Positions 9,696-21,323 of a stretch of 28,307 bases of DNA are shown one piece after another. The DNA comes from Welwitschia mirabilis (taxonomy: Eukaryota; Gnetophyta; Gnetopsida; Welwitschiales): the NCBI GenBank assembly GCA_051453625.1, contig JBOZIK010000001.1, positions 181,541,604 to 181,569,910 on the forward strand, written 5' to 3'. Under the pieces are notes generated by a model. The model searched no databases. It saw only the letters and a list, made by a program, of their open reading frames with translations, and was not told where the DNA came from. Within the stretch, counting starts at the first letter, position 1. Every line of letters starts with the position of its first letter. A program made the position numbers and the translations under genes.

Positions 9696-9803
9696 CAGTA
9701 CTAGAAATATAGGCTTTTAAGGCATTTTAAAAATACATTAAAAGGCCTTAAAGACATCCTAAAATATTTTAAGATGTTTGATCAAAAAATGCCTTAAGAA
9801 GCC
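9696..9803 (+). mobile_element. Left part of a CACTA-like or MITE-like TIR element, split by an LTR insertion
   Basis: The left end reads CAGTACTAGAAATATAGG (9696-9713), close to CACTA-superfamily ends of the form CACTAC.AGAAAT. It is followed by repeats of an 'aaggcattttaa/ttaaaatgcctt' type, typical of subterminal repeats. The right-hand remainder at 20595-20723 ends with the inverted counterpart CCTATATTTCTTATCACAG. Joined across the LTR element the unit is about 230 bp, so it would be non-autonomous. The CACTA label is tentative because both ends deviate from consensus. Confidence 0.55.
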
Positions 9804-11628
9804 TATAACATTCTATTTTTTTCACAACTACAAGCTTATTCTTTTACAAATTCTTTTATTAAATATTCAATTCAATAATTCTTAAATGAATCTATATGTA
9901 TGCCAAATTAAGTACATCCTTAAGTAAATTTTAAAGGTAGAAAAGATAAATAAACTTACATAATGTTTAAATATAAGAAAAAATAAATACTTCTTTATCT
10001 ACAAGGTAACACAAGTATCATCTTGACATCATATCTCAAACTTTAACCATAGGATATAAGAGATTATAAGTTACAAGGATGAACAAGTAACTCCATTTTA
10101 AACAATTTCTCATGCACAAGCAAGAAAAATCAACATTTCTAAATGTGCTCCTTGACAAGATAAATCAGCTTTTTTTGTGCTTCACTCAACCACTTGTTAA
10201 ATAAAAATAGCATGATGTGAGAACTATAACCTCCAAAATTCTTAGTATGGTTCATGATAAGGTGTGAAATGATAAGGGTTTCTCAAGTAGAAAGGGATAT
10301 CAAGCATAAACTAGAAAATACCGAGGCTTCATTTAAATTAATCTTCTTCTCTGATACTTCATAATAGATTTCAATAAAGACAAACAATTAGTTACCCTAT
10401 CTAGTTTTAATTTTCTTTTTTAAAAATAATTAGTCAACATCTATAACCAAAACAGGTTAAATTAAGAACTTACCACAAAGCTTTGATAAGATAAGAAGGA
10501 TTGTGATAGAAGTACCCAAGAAAAGTAATAATAGAAGATGTATGAAGTACAAATAAAGTAAGTAATTCTTAAATGATATGCAATAATAACCATATAAAAA
10601 TTTAATACCAATTAAAATCATTTAAAACATGAGGTTATTCAAGATGTAGGAGATAAGGACTATGGAAGAAATAAATTAAAAGCCAACAACCATATAAGAA
10701 TGTAATGAATATTATAAACCATGAAATAAGGAATTAAAAAACCATAAAGATTAGACCTAAATTAAAATAAAGATTTATGAACTCCTAAAGATTCCAAGGC
10801 TCAAAGGTTTAAAGGCTTATCCAAGCTCAAAAGTTCAGTAACGAAGGCTTCTCCAAAAATGAAAATGAGAGGAAAGTGGGAAGAGGGTCTTATTTATAAC
10901 TAAGATTTGATGGAAGAAAAAAGTTCATGAAAATATAAAGATAAAACATCATAAAGGAGGGTGGTCAAAGTGGAAAAAGTTGATAAAGATTCTTTATATA
11001 TAAATACAAAACTTCATAAAGGAGGATGGCAAAGATGGTAAAAGTTGGTAGAGATTTCATAACCATTATATTCCATTCCTTGTCAAGCCACTAGGTGCAT
11101 TTATATCATAATAATAAATAGTGATGCCCCATCATGCAAATATTATAATAACCATATTTAAACTATTTTTTAGATATAAGTGTAATAGTTACAAAATCTT
11201 GACCATAAGAATCATAATTAAATCATAAGCATTTTCAACAAGGGCAATATTATAACTACTACAAAATGTAAGCTATTATTGCATACAATTTTCACAATAA
11301 AAATTGCACTACTAGAAATATTAAAATACATACATGTAATAATTTGACTACCTTGAGAATATATAATAATATTTTTCTATGTAAGATCAAAAAGTATGCA
11401 ATTATCACATAAGAAAATCTTATTTATGTAACCATTAGAGATCATTCTTAAGGATTATAAAATAATATTATGGCTTTTACAAAATGAAGAACTTAAAAGT
11501 ATAAAATTTTCCATAATTCAATGTTATATTGATAAACACAATATCTATATCAGCTTGAGGACTTCATAAAAATATTTTAATAAAATTTTTAAGCTAAATC
11601 CTTAGAATTAAAAAATTTGAACATGATA
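9804..11628 (-). repeat. 3' LTR of the minus-strand gypsy element (left copy)
   Basis: It is 1825 bp. It aligns with the right copy at a constant offset of 8946 from its left end through at least the 30-bp anchor at 10011. Its termini on the minus strand read TATCATG...GTTATA, each one change from the TGTCATG...GTTACA of the right copy. It carries about 40 bases near 11308-11350 that are absent from the other LTR. Differences between copies look like roughly 10-20% plus indels by eye, implying an old insertion. Confidence 0.88.
10889..10900 (-). promoter_or_regulatory. TATA box of the left LTR copy
   Basis: The minus strand reads GTTATAAATAAG, followed by a pyrimidine-rich tract (CCCTCTTCCCACTTTCCTCTC region). 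The position is near the middle of the LTR, as expected for U3/R. In the right copy the equivalent is GTTATAGATAGG (19900-19911), weakened by a change. Confidence 0.55.
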
Positions 11629-11642
11629 TTTCTCCATCCCTT
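11629..11642 (-). promoter_or_regulatory. Polypurine tract of the minus-strand gypsy element
   Basis: The minus strand reads AAGGGATGGAGAAA immediately before the LTR start TATCATG. It would prime plus-strand DNA synthesis. Upstream on the minus strand (11641-11666) lies AAGTTTTAAGGATAAAACTT, a decayed form of the AATTTCGAGGACGAAATT sequence that encodes the FEDE end of plant Tekay-type pol. Confidence 0.75.
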
Positions 11643-14600
11643 AAAAAGTTTTATCCTTAAAACTTATATAAAAAAGCTTAATTCTTTACTACAATACATC
11701 TACTTTATATTTATAAGTAGATTCTACTTCTATCTCTCCTAATCATTGTACTAAAACTAAATTTATCTTTCTTCAACACTATACAAATAGTTAAATAAGT
11801 TGAAATATTATCTACATGCTTAATAATCAAGATATTAATTATTATAATAATACCAATCACCTCTAGCATCTAGAATGATCAAGCCTATAGAAATTCTCTT
11901 CTTCCTCTACCCTTTACTTGACTTCATGGCATATGGTCTAAAAGTTGTATTATGTATATTAACTTCAAAATTTACCAAACTCTTTTTCTATATATGAACT
12001 TTTAATCTTTTCCACTATCTAATATCATAAAGCTTAGTTGATTATGAAAAACATTATGAACTAGCATTTCTTTCATGTGAAGTTGGACAAAGGTTACATA
12101 ATTGCTTTTACAAAGAACTCTAAGAACACAGTTGAATATACTTATAGATAATTTAAATAATTAAATTTCATAAGATAAAATATCTCATTGACCTTGTTTC
12201 TTTCACTAAAACCAAAATAAGCTTAGATTATTAATTTACAATACAATAATCTATTACCCAATTGTAACACCCACCTTAAAAGTTTTTATGTAGAAATTTC
12301 TTAAGTTAGTTCACATAGATCCCTTTCCACTCTACATTTATTTTTTGTGTACTTATTTCAATGCCTCTTTAACACTTCTACTTGTATAATATATTTTAGT
12401 TTCCACTTCAAGGATTAATATGTATAATGCAATACTTAAAAGCCTAATAAGCTAAGGAAAAAATGTGTAATATAATGTTAAAGTTATGCAAGTATATACC
12501 AAGGAAGAGCTTTTAGATATATTTAAAGTGAGTAAATTCTAATCCCATAAGGTTGAATACTATATGCATATTCCATCTAACAAGATTATAAATTTTAATC
12601 ATATAATAATAAAATTACTTANNNNNNNNNNNNNNNNNNNNNNNNNNNNNNNNNNNNNNNNNNNNNNNNNNNNNNNNNNNNNNNNNNNNNNNNNNNNNNN
12701 NNNNNNNNNNNNNNNNNNNNNNNNNNNNNNNNNNNNNNNNNNNNNNNNNNNNNNNNNNNNNNNNNNNNNNNNNNNNNNNNNNNNNNNNNNNNNNNNNNNN
12801 NNNNNNNNNNNNNNNNNNNNNNNNNNNNNNNNNNNNNNNNNNNNNNNNNNNNNNNNNNNNNNNNNNNNNNNNNNNNNNNNNNNNNNNNNNNNNNNNNNNN
12901 NNNNNNNNNNNNNNNNNNNNNNNNNNNNNNNNNNNNNNNNNNNNNNNNNNNNNNNNNNNNNNNNNNNNNNNNNNNNNNNNNNNNNNNNNNNNNNNNNNNN
13001 NNNNNNNNNNNNNNNNNNNNNNNNNNNNNNNNNNNNNNNNNNNNNNNNNNNNNNNNNNNNNNNNNNNNNNNNNNNNNNNNNNNNNNNNNNNNNNNNNGGA
13101 TCATAAGATGTAAGCCACTACTATATAAGAAAGAGGGATTCATTAATATAAATAACTAGTTGAGGAATATGAAAAATTTCTAAGACAAAGGATTATTTAA
13201 AGATTTATCAACAATAGTACATAGGCTATTAAGATAATCTAGAAAGATAACCCTTTTCATTTATCATGCAATAGACTAATTATTAAATAGAGTTATGCTG
13301 GTATATGAATCATTTTTTATCTATATGTTGCTTCATCTTGTCCCTATTAATTTCATTCATATTTATCTTGATGAATCATTTCACCTTATTACTTCATGAA
13401 TGTCTTTCACTTCCAAAGATAGTTAGGCTAAATACCAAAGATGATGGCTTACTCTTACATGTGTAGGACAATATCAAGGTACACATAAAAGGAAAAAAAT
13501 AATAATCAATGATTGAAATAATAGTTAATTTCTTATTGAGTTTCACCCTAAGGGGTTATGAGAGAAATAAAATAATAATAGAAAGCAACTTATAAGTTGA
13601 AATAATAAAGAATGTTTTAAGTGAGACTTATAGTATATTGATTTTGCTAGAAATTTCCTTTACATTGAGGTCATTTTAATCCTCTAAACTTCGTATTAGT
13701 ATGACATATTTTTGGCTAGGATTATCTAGATATTTGGATCTCCACTTTAACTTTAGTTCTTTCAATCTTAAACCTTACCCTATTACCTCAAAGAGGAATG
13801 TGAAAGGAAGCATATCATTAGACCAGTAGGGAGGTGTCAAGAGGGTGTTGTTTCAAAGGCAATTTTTATGACCGTTCCCTCTGTTTCCCTCATGCTTTAA
13901 CTTGGAATTCTTAGAGTTATTTGAATTAAGCATTTCTATGTGAGTAACGGATCATACTTAAGAATATTTCATCAAGCTTGGAATCCTCTACATTATCCAA
14001 GTCAATGTCTTTCTCAATGATTGCCTATTGTGTTTATTTCTAGATAAAGTAGAATTATTTCCATTGCCATTATTGGTATACGTTATATGATTTGTTATCT
14101 TTGGATATACCTTAGTTATGTTCATTTTTTAGGATGAATTAGGACCTCCTACTTTGGCTAGTAATTGAGTATAAGATATGAAACTACCTGGTGAAAGGCA
14201 TTTAGCTTTTATGGATGGATTCAGTGTTAAGGATGTGATTATCACAAGTACCTCAATCATTTTTGAGCAATCATGTTCTAAACTACCAAAAGACATTTCA
14301 GCTCTTTGTAATATGCAAAGATCCACTTTGGTGACTGTTTTATTAGATTAATACAAACATCTTTTTAGGTTATAAAGGCATAATTAATGGTCAGGAAGTA
14401 GTTTGATAAAATTATTAATTTTAAAATAAGACTTTGGATTATATTTGCCATTATCTAATTGATTTCAGGGACTCATCTAACATTATCATTTCAAATTTGA
14501 CAGTGCTAAATTCATTGTTATAGAATATTCATCCAGTTATACTAGGTTGGAGAGCATTATCAATATTTGTTTGAATTGTTAAATTACTAAGTTCTATACA

Positions 14601-17600
14601 TGGCTTATCTTAATAATGTTTGAAAAATGTGTAGCAATGTCCATATTCATGATGTTACAAAAGTCTCTCTAGCTAACTCTCCTAACAGAGATAGAATTAA
14701 TCTAAGTAAGATGATCCTTTAGATCTCCATCAAATTAAAATTAAATAATATGGTCTATATTAATAAAACTATTTTATGATTTTTTAAAGACTCTTAACCA
14801 AGAATTTTGAGCCATTTACTTTTGATTTTTAGGCTTGCAAGGCTACTGAACCTTGAAGAAACATATGTTAGCATTGTAATAGTAAGCACGCTTTGGTATG
14901 TACCTCCCAGGTACTTGCATACCATAAGGGCTATAATTGAGGGAAACATGTATAGAATACTACTATTGGAGCTAAGGACTAATAGAAAACCACTATTTAC
15001 ATGCTCTTGCATGTTTGTTTTAGCCTTCTCTTTTGGGTCAAAAATAGAAGACAAAGCATTTGATATTTCCATGTGATAATATTTAGAGTCCTACACTGAC
15101 TCATTTGTACCATTTTCATTCTTTAATGCTAAGTAATTTACTTTCCTAATCATTCATCATCCTTTTAATCTATAGTCAATGATGAAAATGCAAAACAATA
15201 GTGATTTAACCGAAACATAGAAGGGGCCACTGGAAACATAATAAGAAAGAAGTCAAAATAAATCAAGAATCATATTTCTAATTTCAATTAGAAATCATAA
15301 GATAATCAAACACTCGTAGAAACTAAATTGGAGTTTATAAATGCTATTCATGAAGAGAAATAACATTTGAAAGAAGAACAATTAAAATACCAATATCAAA
15401 ATCATGGTAATGCTTCATGTTCTGAATTTCCATTAAGGATTTGCATATTTATTACTTAAGTCATATAAGAAATAAAGGTTGCAGTGAAGAGGGAAATAAA
15501 GAAACAAAAAGATAACTCTAAAGATAAAGAAGCATAATGCAGTAATAAATTGACATGGTGTAATGTTACATGCCCAAAACCTATCTTTAAATGTATATTT
15601 TAAGCTTAATCTAAAATCTAGGAATCATAGTTTGGGAAATCAAAAAGGACATCTAGAATAATAGAATTTTTATGGACATAATGCTAATGCAAGTATTAAA
15701 AAGAATAAAGTAACACATTCAAGTATCATCATCAATTAACTTATACATTAGACTGACATATCACTTATGTTCATGGTCTGAATAAGAATTGATATCTATT
15801 GTACATCATAGATTATAGTTCAATGGAATTAACTTGTCATGCACACATTTGCATGGGAAGAAAAAAAAGATCACAATATATTAAACATTTGTTGATGCAT
15901 TTATATGATACATCAACCTAGACTTATTAGAGTTTATTTTATATAAGAATCAACATCAAACTAGATAGTGTAAAAGATTCTATCAAGTATCGATAGCTTA
16001 AAGTCTAATGTTCTTGAATCAAATCACATCATGTAAAATAAGATGAATATAAATTTCGGAAAAATATCCAAGTCCAAGCTACATATAGAAAAATAATTAA
16101 CATGTTTCAAAATAGGTTTCCTCAAAACTCTCAAAGGAATTCTCAAATTTCTCATAAGTAATACAAGTGTCTTTTTCTTCCTTTAATTTAATTCCATAAA
16201 TTAGTATATCAAAAAAACCAATAAAAAATTACCTTTCATTATTTCTCACATGTACCCAACATTGCTTTACATCCAAAATACTGACATTACCCAAATATTC
16301 CAATAATCACCCCTTTAACTATCAATATTTCTTGCCATACATCTTACAATATTTCTAAAAATTCCACAAGGTACAAGCATACCACCCTTTTTATAGTGAT
16401 GTCATACAAGTAATACTAGTATTTATAATAATATTTACTACCATATAGATGAGGGTGACACCACCCTATATGGTCTTTATTTTAATTTTCTCTAGACTAC
16501 AACACAAGCTTGTCCATTAATTCAAATGTTCCATCATAGTTTTTATATAAATGAAAGATTCCTTATTCCATTTTAGGCTATATTTCATAAAACATTTTAC
16601 AAAATTACTTTCATCCAAGACATAATCCTTTTATCAACTACTTGATACATAGGCATTTTTACAAAAACTTGATATGTAGTTCTTTTTTATTTGATGTAAT
16701 ATATTCTCTTATATGCCACTATTTCCTTAATTAAAAACAATTTAATAACTTGGATTGATCTCCTTTTTAAATAATAATTTAACCTCCAAATTCATATCTA
16801 GTTTGCTTCACAAAAGTTGTAGATAAAAACTTCAATTCTTCCACATAAACTCTTAAAGACTATAAATGCTTCAATTGCATTTCTTCTTTAGAATCTCTAT
16901 ATTTTTGTTTGCTATTTAATATTTTTTGTTATTTTTGATCTACAATATTTTAAAAAGATATAAAGGAGGCACGATTTCTTTAAATCTTCAAGAGATATGT
17001 GTCACACATTAGATTTCTATTTAAGCCATTGTAATCTTTAAATAAGTGGTTCATATAAACATAAAATGCCTAATAACTTAATCTAAACTTTTATTTTTGG
17101 CCTTTGTTCCTTTTTATTTGACCACTCTATTTTCATTAATAAATTGTTCTTAATTCTCCCTTCAGGCCTTTTTTCCTTTGTAATGCTTCTCTTATATTAG
17201 TTCATTTATGACTCTAAATGCCTTTGATTTCAAACTATGAATTCTCTTATGGCATCTGCAATAGTTTTATGGTGTCTTCATAACACCTCCACTTTTTTTT
17301 TCTTGATCTGTTTGAGAGGGATGGTGTTACAATATCTATTTTCAAGCTAACAACATCCATTCCCAAGCTTGTGGAATTCACTTTGTGTTAACAGCATTCA
17401 TTCCATAAAGCTCATGACATAAATCTATCATATAGTATCTAGTTTGATTCCTTGAGTATTTATTTTCTTTTTTTATTTCAATTAGAATCTTTCTTTTCAT
17501 ATATAGCTTGTATCATAAATCTACATTTCAAAATAACCTTAACATTCTTTCTATGGGTAATATAATTCAGTTCATAACAAAAATTTTGAAGTAGTCTTAT

Positions 17601-18730
17601 GAAAGTTTTGAAATCAATAAGGGGAAAAAATTCATTAGTAAATAGACTGGTAAGTGAAACCTCCATCTCTAACAACCTTCTTTCCAGTTACAATTGTTAA
17701 AAGCTCTACAACTGGATCTATTTTTATCTTCTCATCTTAAACCTTTTTAAATAGTATATGACAATTTAGATACAACTTCATCCACTATCCTAATTCCTAC
17801 GCATCCATTATGGTGTAAAGCATACCCAAACTTCCAAAGCATAATCATACTCTATAAGCAACATAATACTTTTCACTTTATTCATATTCACATTGTCTTT
17901 TATCTTCCTCTACTTGCTCTCTACCTTATCTTTTTCTTATCCTTGTCCTTTTCCTTGCCTTTTCCACTTTTTCATCCTCAAACTCTAAATGTTAAACACT
18001 GTCTCTTCCACCTAATCTTACTTGGGTACAGTTGTCATGTCCTATTATTACTATAAATGTCCATGAAATAGAAATTATCAGCATAACACAAGTAATTTTT
18101 CAGGTCCTTCCATGATGCCCTAGATGATATACCCTCAACAATAACCTTACATCCACTAAACAATGAATGTGAAGCATTTTATTCAAAATAGATCTATAGG
18201 ATTTTCTTTAACCATTTGCACATACAATAGTAGCTTGAATTCTAAGAAATGTTCTCAATGACTGATAAATGAATTTATCAAAACAATATCACTGACCAAA
18301 CTTACATAACTAAGTACATACTTCATTATTATTATACGTCTAGTCTTAATTAAATCATATGAAAATTATGAAACAAAGATATATTTTATTTTTTATAATA
18401 TCATTTAATCTTAAATTAGCCTTAAAATAGTAGTTCCATTATGTAAATCCTAGGATTGTATTTGATGGAATAAATTTACTTGTTAACTTAATAAGTAATT
18501 GTAAAAGCAATATTTTCTTTTCATTCTAAATAGATGTTGTTCTTTATAGTCTCTTGATGAGACTATATTGATAAGCAATTTAATCATAGATAAAGCTTCT
18601 AGCATCCAACTTGTAGAATAAGTTTCACAATAATTATGCTTAATAAAACAAAATCCAGGATCTCATAATGGCTTCATACTAATCATTCTTAATGAAATTG
18701 CAACCTAGGCTTTTCCCAGTGAAATCTCAA
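11643..18730 (-). pseudogene. Internal region of the minus-strand gypsy element, coding capacity lost
   Basis: At 7.1 kb this is long enough for gag-pol, but I could not recognise protease, RT or integrase blocks on the minus strand beyond the FEDE-like tail at its left end. The longest gap-free frames are about 65-92 codons (14129-14326, 14794-15072 and 17478-17675 on the minus strand; 14807-15076 on the plus strand) and none has a known motif. The TGTAACACC motifs at 12263 (plus) and 17331 (minus) resemble LTR starts and may mark further nested fragments. It could be a non-autonomous derivative rather than a decayed full element. Confidence 0.6.
12622..13097. other. Assembly gap (476 N)
   Basis: A run of N inside the internal region of the minus-strand gypsy element. 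Reading frames spanning it are not real. Confidence 0.99.
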
Positions 18731-18747
18731 CCTTGCATCTAATACCA
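18731..18747 (-). promoter_or_regulatory. Primer-binding site, initiator-Met tRNA type (degenerate)
   Basis: The minus strand reads TGGTATTAGATGCAAGG, compared with TGGTATCAGAGC.AAGG seen in plant elements primed by tRNA-iMet. It starts two bases from the end of the LTR at 18750. The TGGTAT core is intact; the changes are a C-to-T and a small insertion or shift. This site fixes both orientation and the inner LTR boundary. Confidence 0.85.
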
Positions 18748-18749
18748 AA

Positions 18750-20594
18750 TGTAACATTCTACTTTTGTTAAAACTATAAGATTATTCTTGTACAAATGGT
18801 TTTATTAAATATTCAAGCTGATAATTTTTAAACAAATCTATATGTATGCTAAATTAAATACATCCTTAAGTAACGTTTGAAGGTAAAAATGATAAATAAA
18901 CTTACATAATGTTTAAATACAAGAGGAAATAAATGCTTATCTATCTCTGAGATAATACAAGTATCATCTTGACATCATATCTCAAAAGTTGTCGATAAAA
19001 TATAATAAAATTACAAGTTACAAGGATTAAAAATCACTCCATTTTAACAATTTTTTATGCACAAGATAAGAAAATTAACATTTTTAAATGCCCTTCTTGG
19101 AAAGACAAATTAGCTTTTTTTGTGCTTCACTCAACCACCTATTAAATGCAAATAGCATGGTGTGAGAATTGTAATCTTCACAGTTTCCAGTATGGTTCAT
19201 GACAAGGTGTGAGATGATAAGGGGTTCTCAATTAAAAAGGGATATTAAGAATAAACTAGAAAATGTCAAGGTTCCATTTAAATTAATTTTCTTTACTATA
19301 AATCCATAACAAATTTGAGTAATCTAGTTGCACCAAATCCATTAGGATTAAATAGTAAATTGATTACATATTCCCTATTCATCCTAGAAGTTTAGTCCCA
19401 TGGCCTTGGAACTCCCTTTAGAAAGCATCTCTCCCTAAAGATTAACAAAAAGTTATCTTAGCCAAGGTTAATAGTCAAAATAAGTCAAATCAAGAACTCA
19501 TCACAAAGCTTTGTCAAGATAAGACGGATTGTGATAGGATTACTTAAGAAAAGAAGTAATATGAGGTGTATGAAGTATGAAAAAAGTAAGAAACTTTTAA
19601 ACAATATACAAGAATTTAATAGCAATTAAAATGATTCAAAACATAAGGTTATTCAAGATGCTAAAGATAAGGACTATGCAAGAAGTAAGTGAAAAACCGA
19701 AAACCATACAAGATGTAACAAAGACTATAACCATATAAGAAGGAATTTAAAAATAATAAAGACCATACTTGAATTAAAATGAATATTCAAGAACTCTGGA
19801 AGATTCTAAGGCTCAAAGATTTAAAGGCTTATCCAAGCTCTAAGGTTTAGTAGTAAAGGCATCTCCAAACATGAAAATAAGAGGAAAGGATTAGAGGTTC
19901 CTATCTATAACTGGAGGTTTGGTAAAATGTGAAGGTTTATAAGAATATAAAGATAAAACATCATAAATAAGGGTGGTTAAAGTGGTAAAAGTTGGTAAAG
20001 ATTCTTTATATATGAATAAAAACATTATAAAGAAGGATGATTGAGGTTGTAAAAGTTGATAGAGATTTCGTAATCATTCTTATTCCATTCCTTGACAAGC
20101 CACTAGGTGTGTTTGTATCATAATAATAAATATTGATGCCCATCATGCAAATATTATAATAACCATATTAGACTATTTTCTAGATATAATTGCAACAGCT
20201 ACAAAATTGTAACCATAAGAATCATAACTAAATCATAATAATTTTCAACAAGGGCAATATTATGACTACTATAAAATGTAAGGTATTATTACATAAAATT
20301 TTCATAGTAAAAATTGCATCACTAAGGATATATAATAATTTCCATGTAAAATCAAGAAGAATATAGTAATCACACATGAAAAATAATATTAATGTAATCA
20401 TTAAAGATCATTCTTGAGGATTATAAAATAATATTATAGATTTTACAAAATGAAGGACTTAAAAGTATAATTTTTTTCTTAATTCAATGTTATCTTGATA
20501 AAAATAATATCTATATTAGCTTGAGAAATTCATAAAATAATTTTAATTAAATTTTCAAGATAAATCCTTGAACTTGAAAAACCTAGACATGACA
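18750..20594 (-). repeat. 5' LTR of the minus-strand gypsy element (right copy)
   Basis: It is 1845 bp, in direct orientation to 9804-11628. On the minus strand it starts TGTCATG and ends GTTACA, keeping the canonical TG...CA ends. The block at about 19310-19500 differs in length and sequence from the equivalent left-copy block at 10370-10470, whereas flanking parts align well. This points to local replacement or indels after insertion. Confidence 0.88.
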
Positions 20595-20723
20595 AATCCT
20601 CATCTTAAAATCCTATTAGCTTTCAAGGCATTAAAATGCTTCGAAGGTATTTCAAGATGTTTTTATAATAAATTCCTTAAATAAATGCCTTATCAAAAGT
20701 GACTCCTATATTTCTTATCACAG
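20595..20723 (+). mobile_element. Right part of the split TIR element
   Basis: It ends with CCTATATTTCTTATCACAG (20705-20723), the inverted partner of the terminus at 9696-9713, sharing the AGAAATATAGG core. The interior repeats 'aaggcattaaaatgctt' and 'aaatgcctt', as in the left part, and its first five bases (aatcc) are the second copy of the presumed LTR-element target duplication. No coding sequence is present. Confidence 0.55.
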
Positions 20724-21323
20724 TTTTACTGTAATTGAATGTCCTTCTTCTTCTTACTTCTGTTATATCCTTTTTTATTTTTGATGATTAATCTGTATCC
20801 ATGTTCCATATAAATATTATTTTATAAATGACATGATAAAAATATAAGAATAATAGTTATTACATATGTACTTTTTTAATATTTATAATAAGCTTCAAAC
20901 TCTACTTTAGTGTGACTAACTTAATAACCTCTAATCTACACTTCTAAATCATCATGTCAAGAAGCAAACAAACATGTAGAAAAATAATAATTGAATAACT
21001 CAAGCATGCAAGACTTATGGTAAATAAAAATTTCAATTATATAGCTCTATTCTCTAGAGAGGTAATGAAAAAAGGATAAGATTCATGGTGGATTGAAGAA
21101 GAGGCCAATGGAAGTCTAATCAATGGGTGTTTAGAGAGAGGTAATTACCTTATGAATCATCTAAATGGTAGTTGTGATGCCACCTTCATTTCTTCACCAT
21201 CTATGCATCTTTAACCTATAAAAGATTTTCTAAGACTAATAACTAAATTCTACAAAAGCTTCTCCTTAATTAAATTAGCTTCAAATTATTAAGTTTTTTC
21301 AAGATGATAAGATATGCCAACCA

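Larger units (their letters stand above)
9804..20594 (-). mobile_element. Nearly complete degenerate LTR retrotransposon, Ty3/gypsy Tekay/Del-like, minus strand
   Basis: Two direct repeats of about 1.83 kb, at 9804-11628 and 18750-20594, enclose 7.1 kb. Identical anchors of 29-30 bp (10011-10040 with 18957-18986; 11130-11158 with 20141-20169) show they are one family. A tRNA-iMet primer-binding site (18731-18747) adjoins the right LTR and a polypurine tract (11629-11642) adjoins the left one, fixing orientation as minus. The flanks aagcc (9799-9803) and aatcc (20595-20599) are a probable 5-bp target duplication with one change. The sequence before the polypurine tract matches the NFEDEI.F pol end of Tekay-type chromoviruses. 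Internal coding sequence is too decayed to read, and 476 bases are missing in a gap. Confidence 0.88.

Noticed and set aside
12564-13143. Frames of 174-180 codons
   Set aside because: They consist almost entirely of gap sequence.
18731-18747. Possible tRNA gene remnant
   Set aside because: Only the 3'-end complement of an initiator tRNA is present and it sits at an LTR edge, so it is a primer-binding site.
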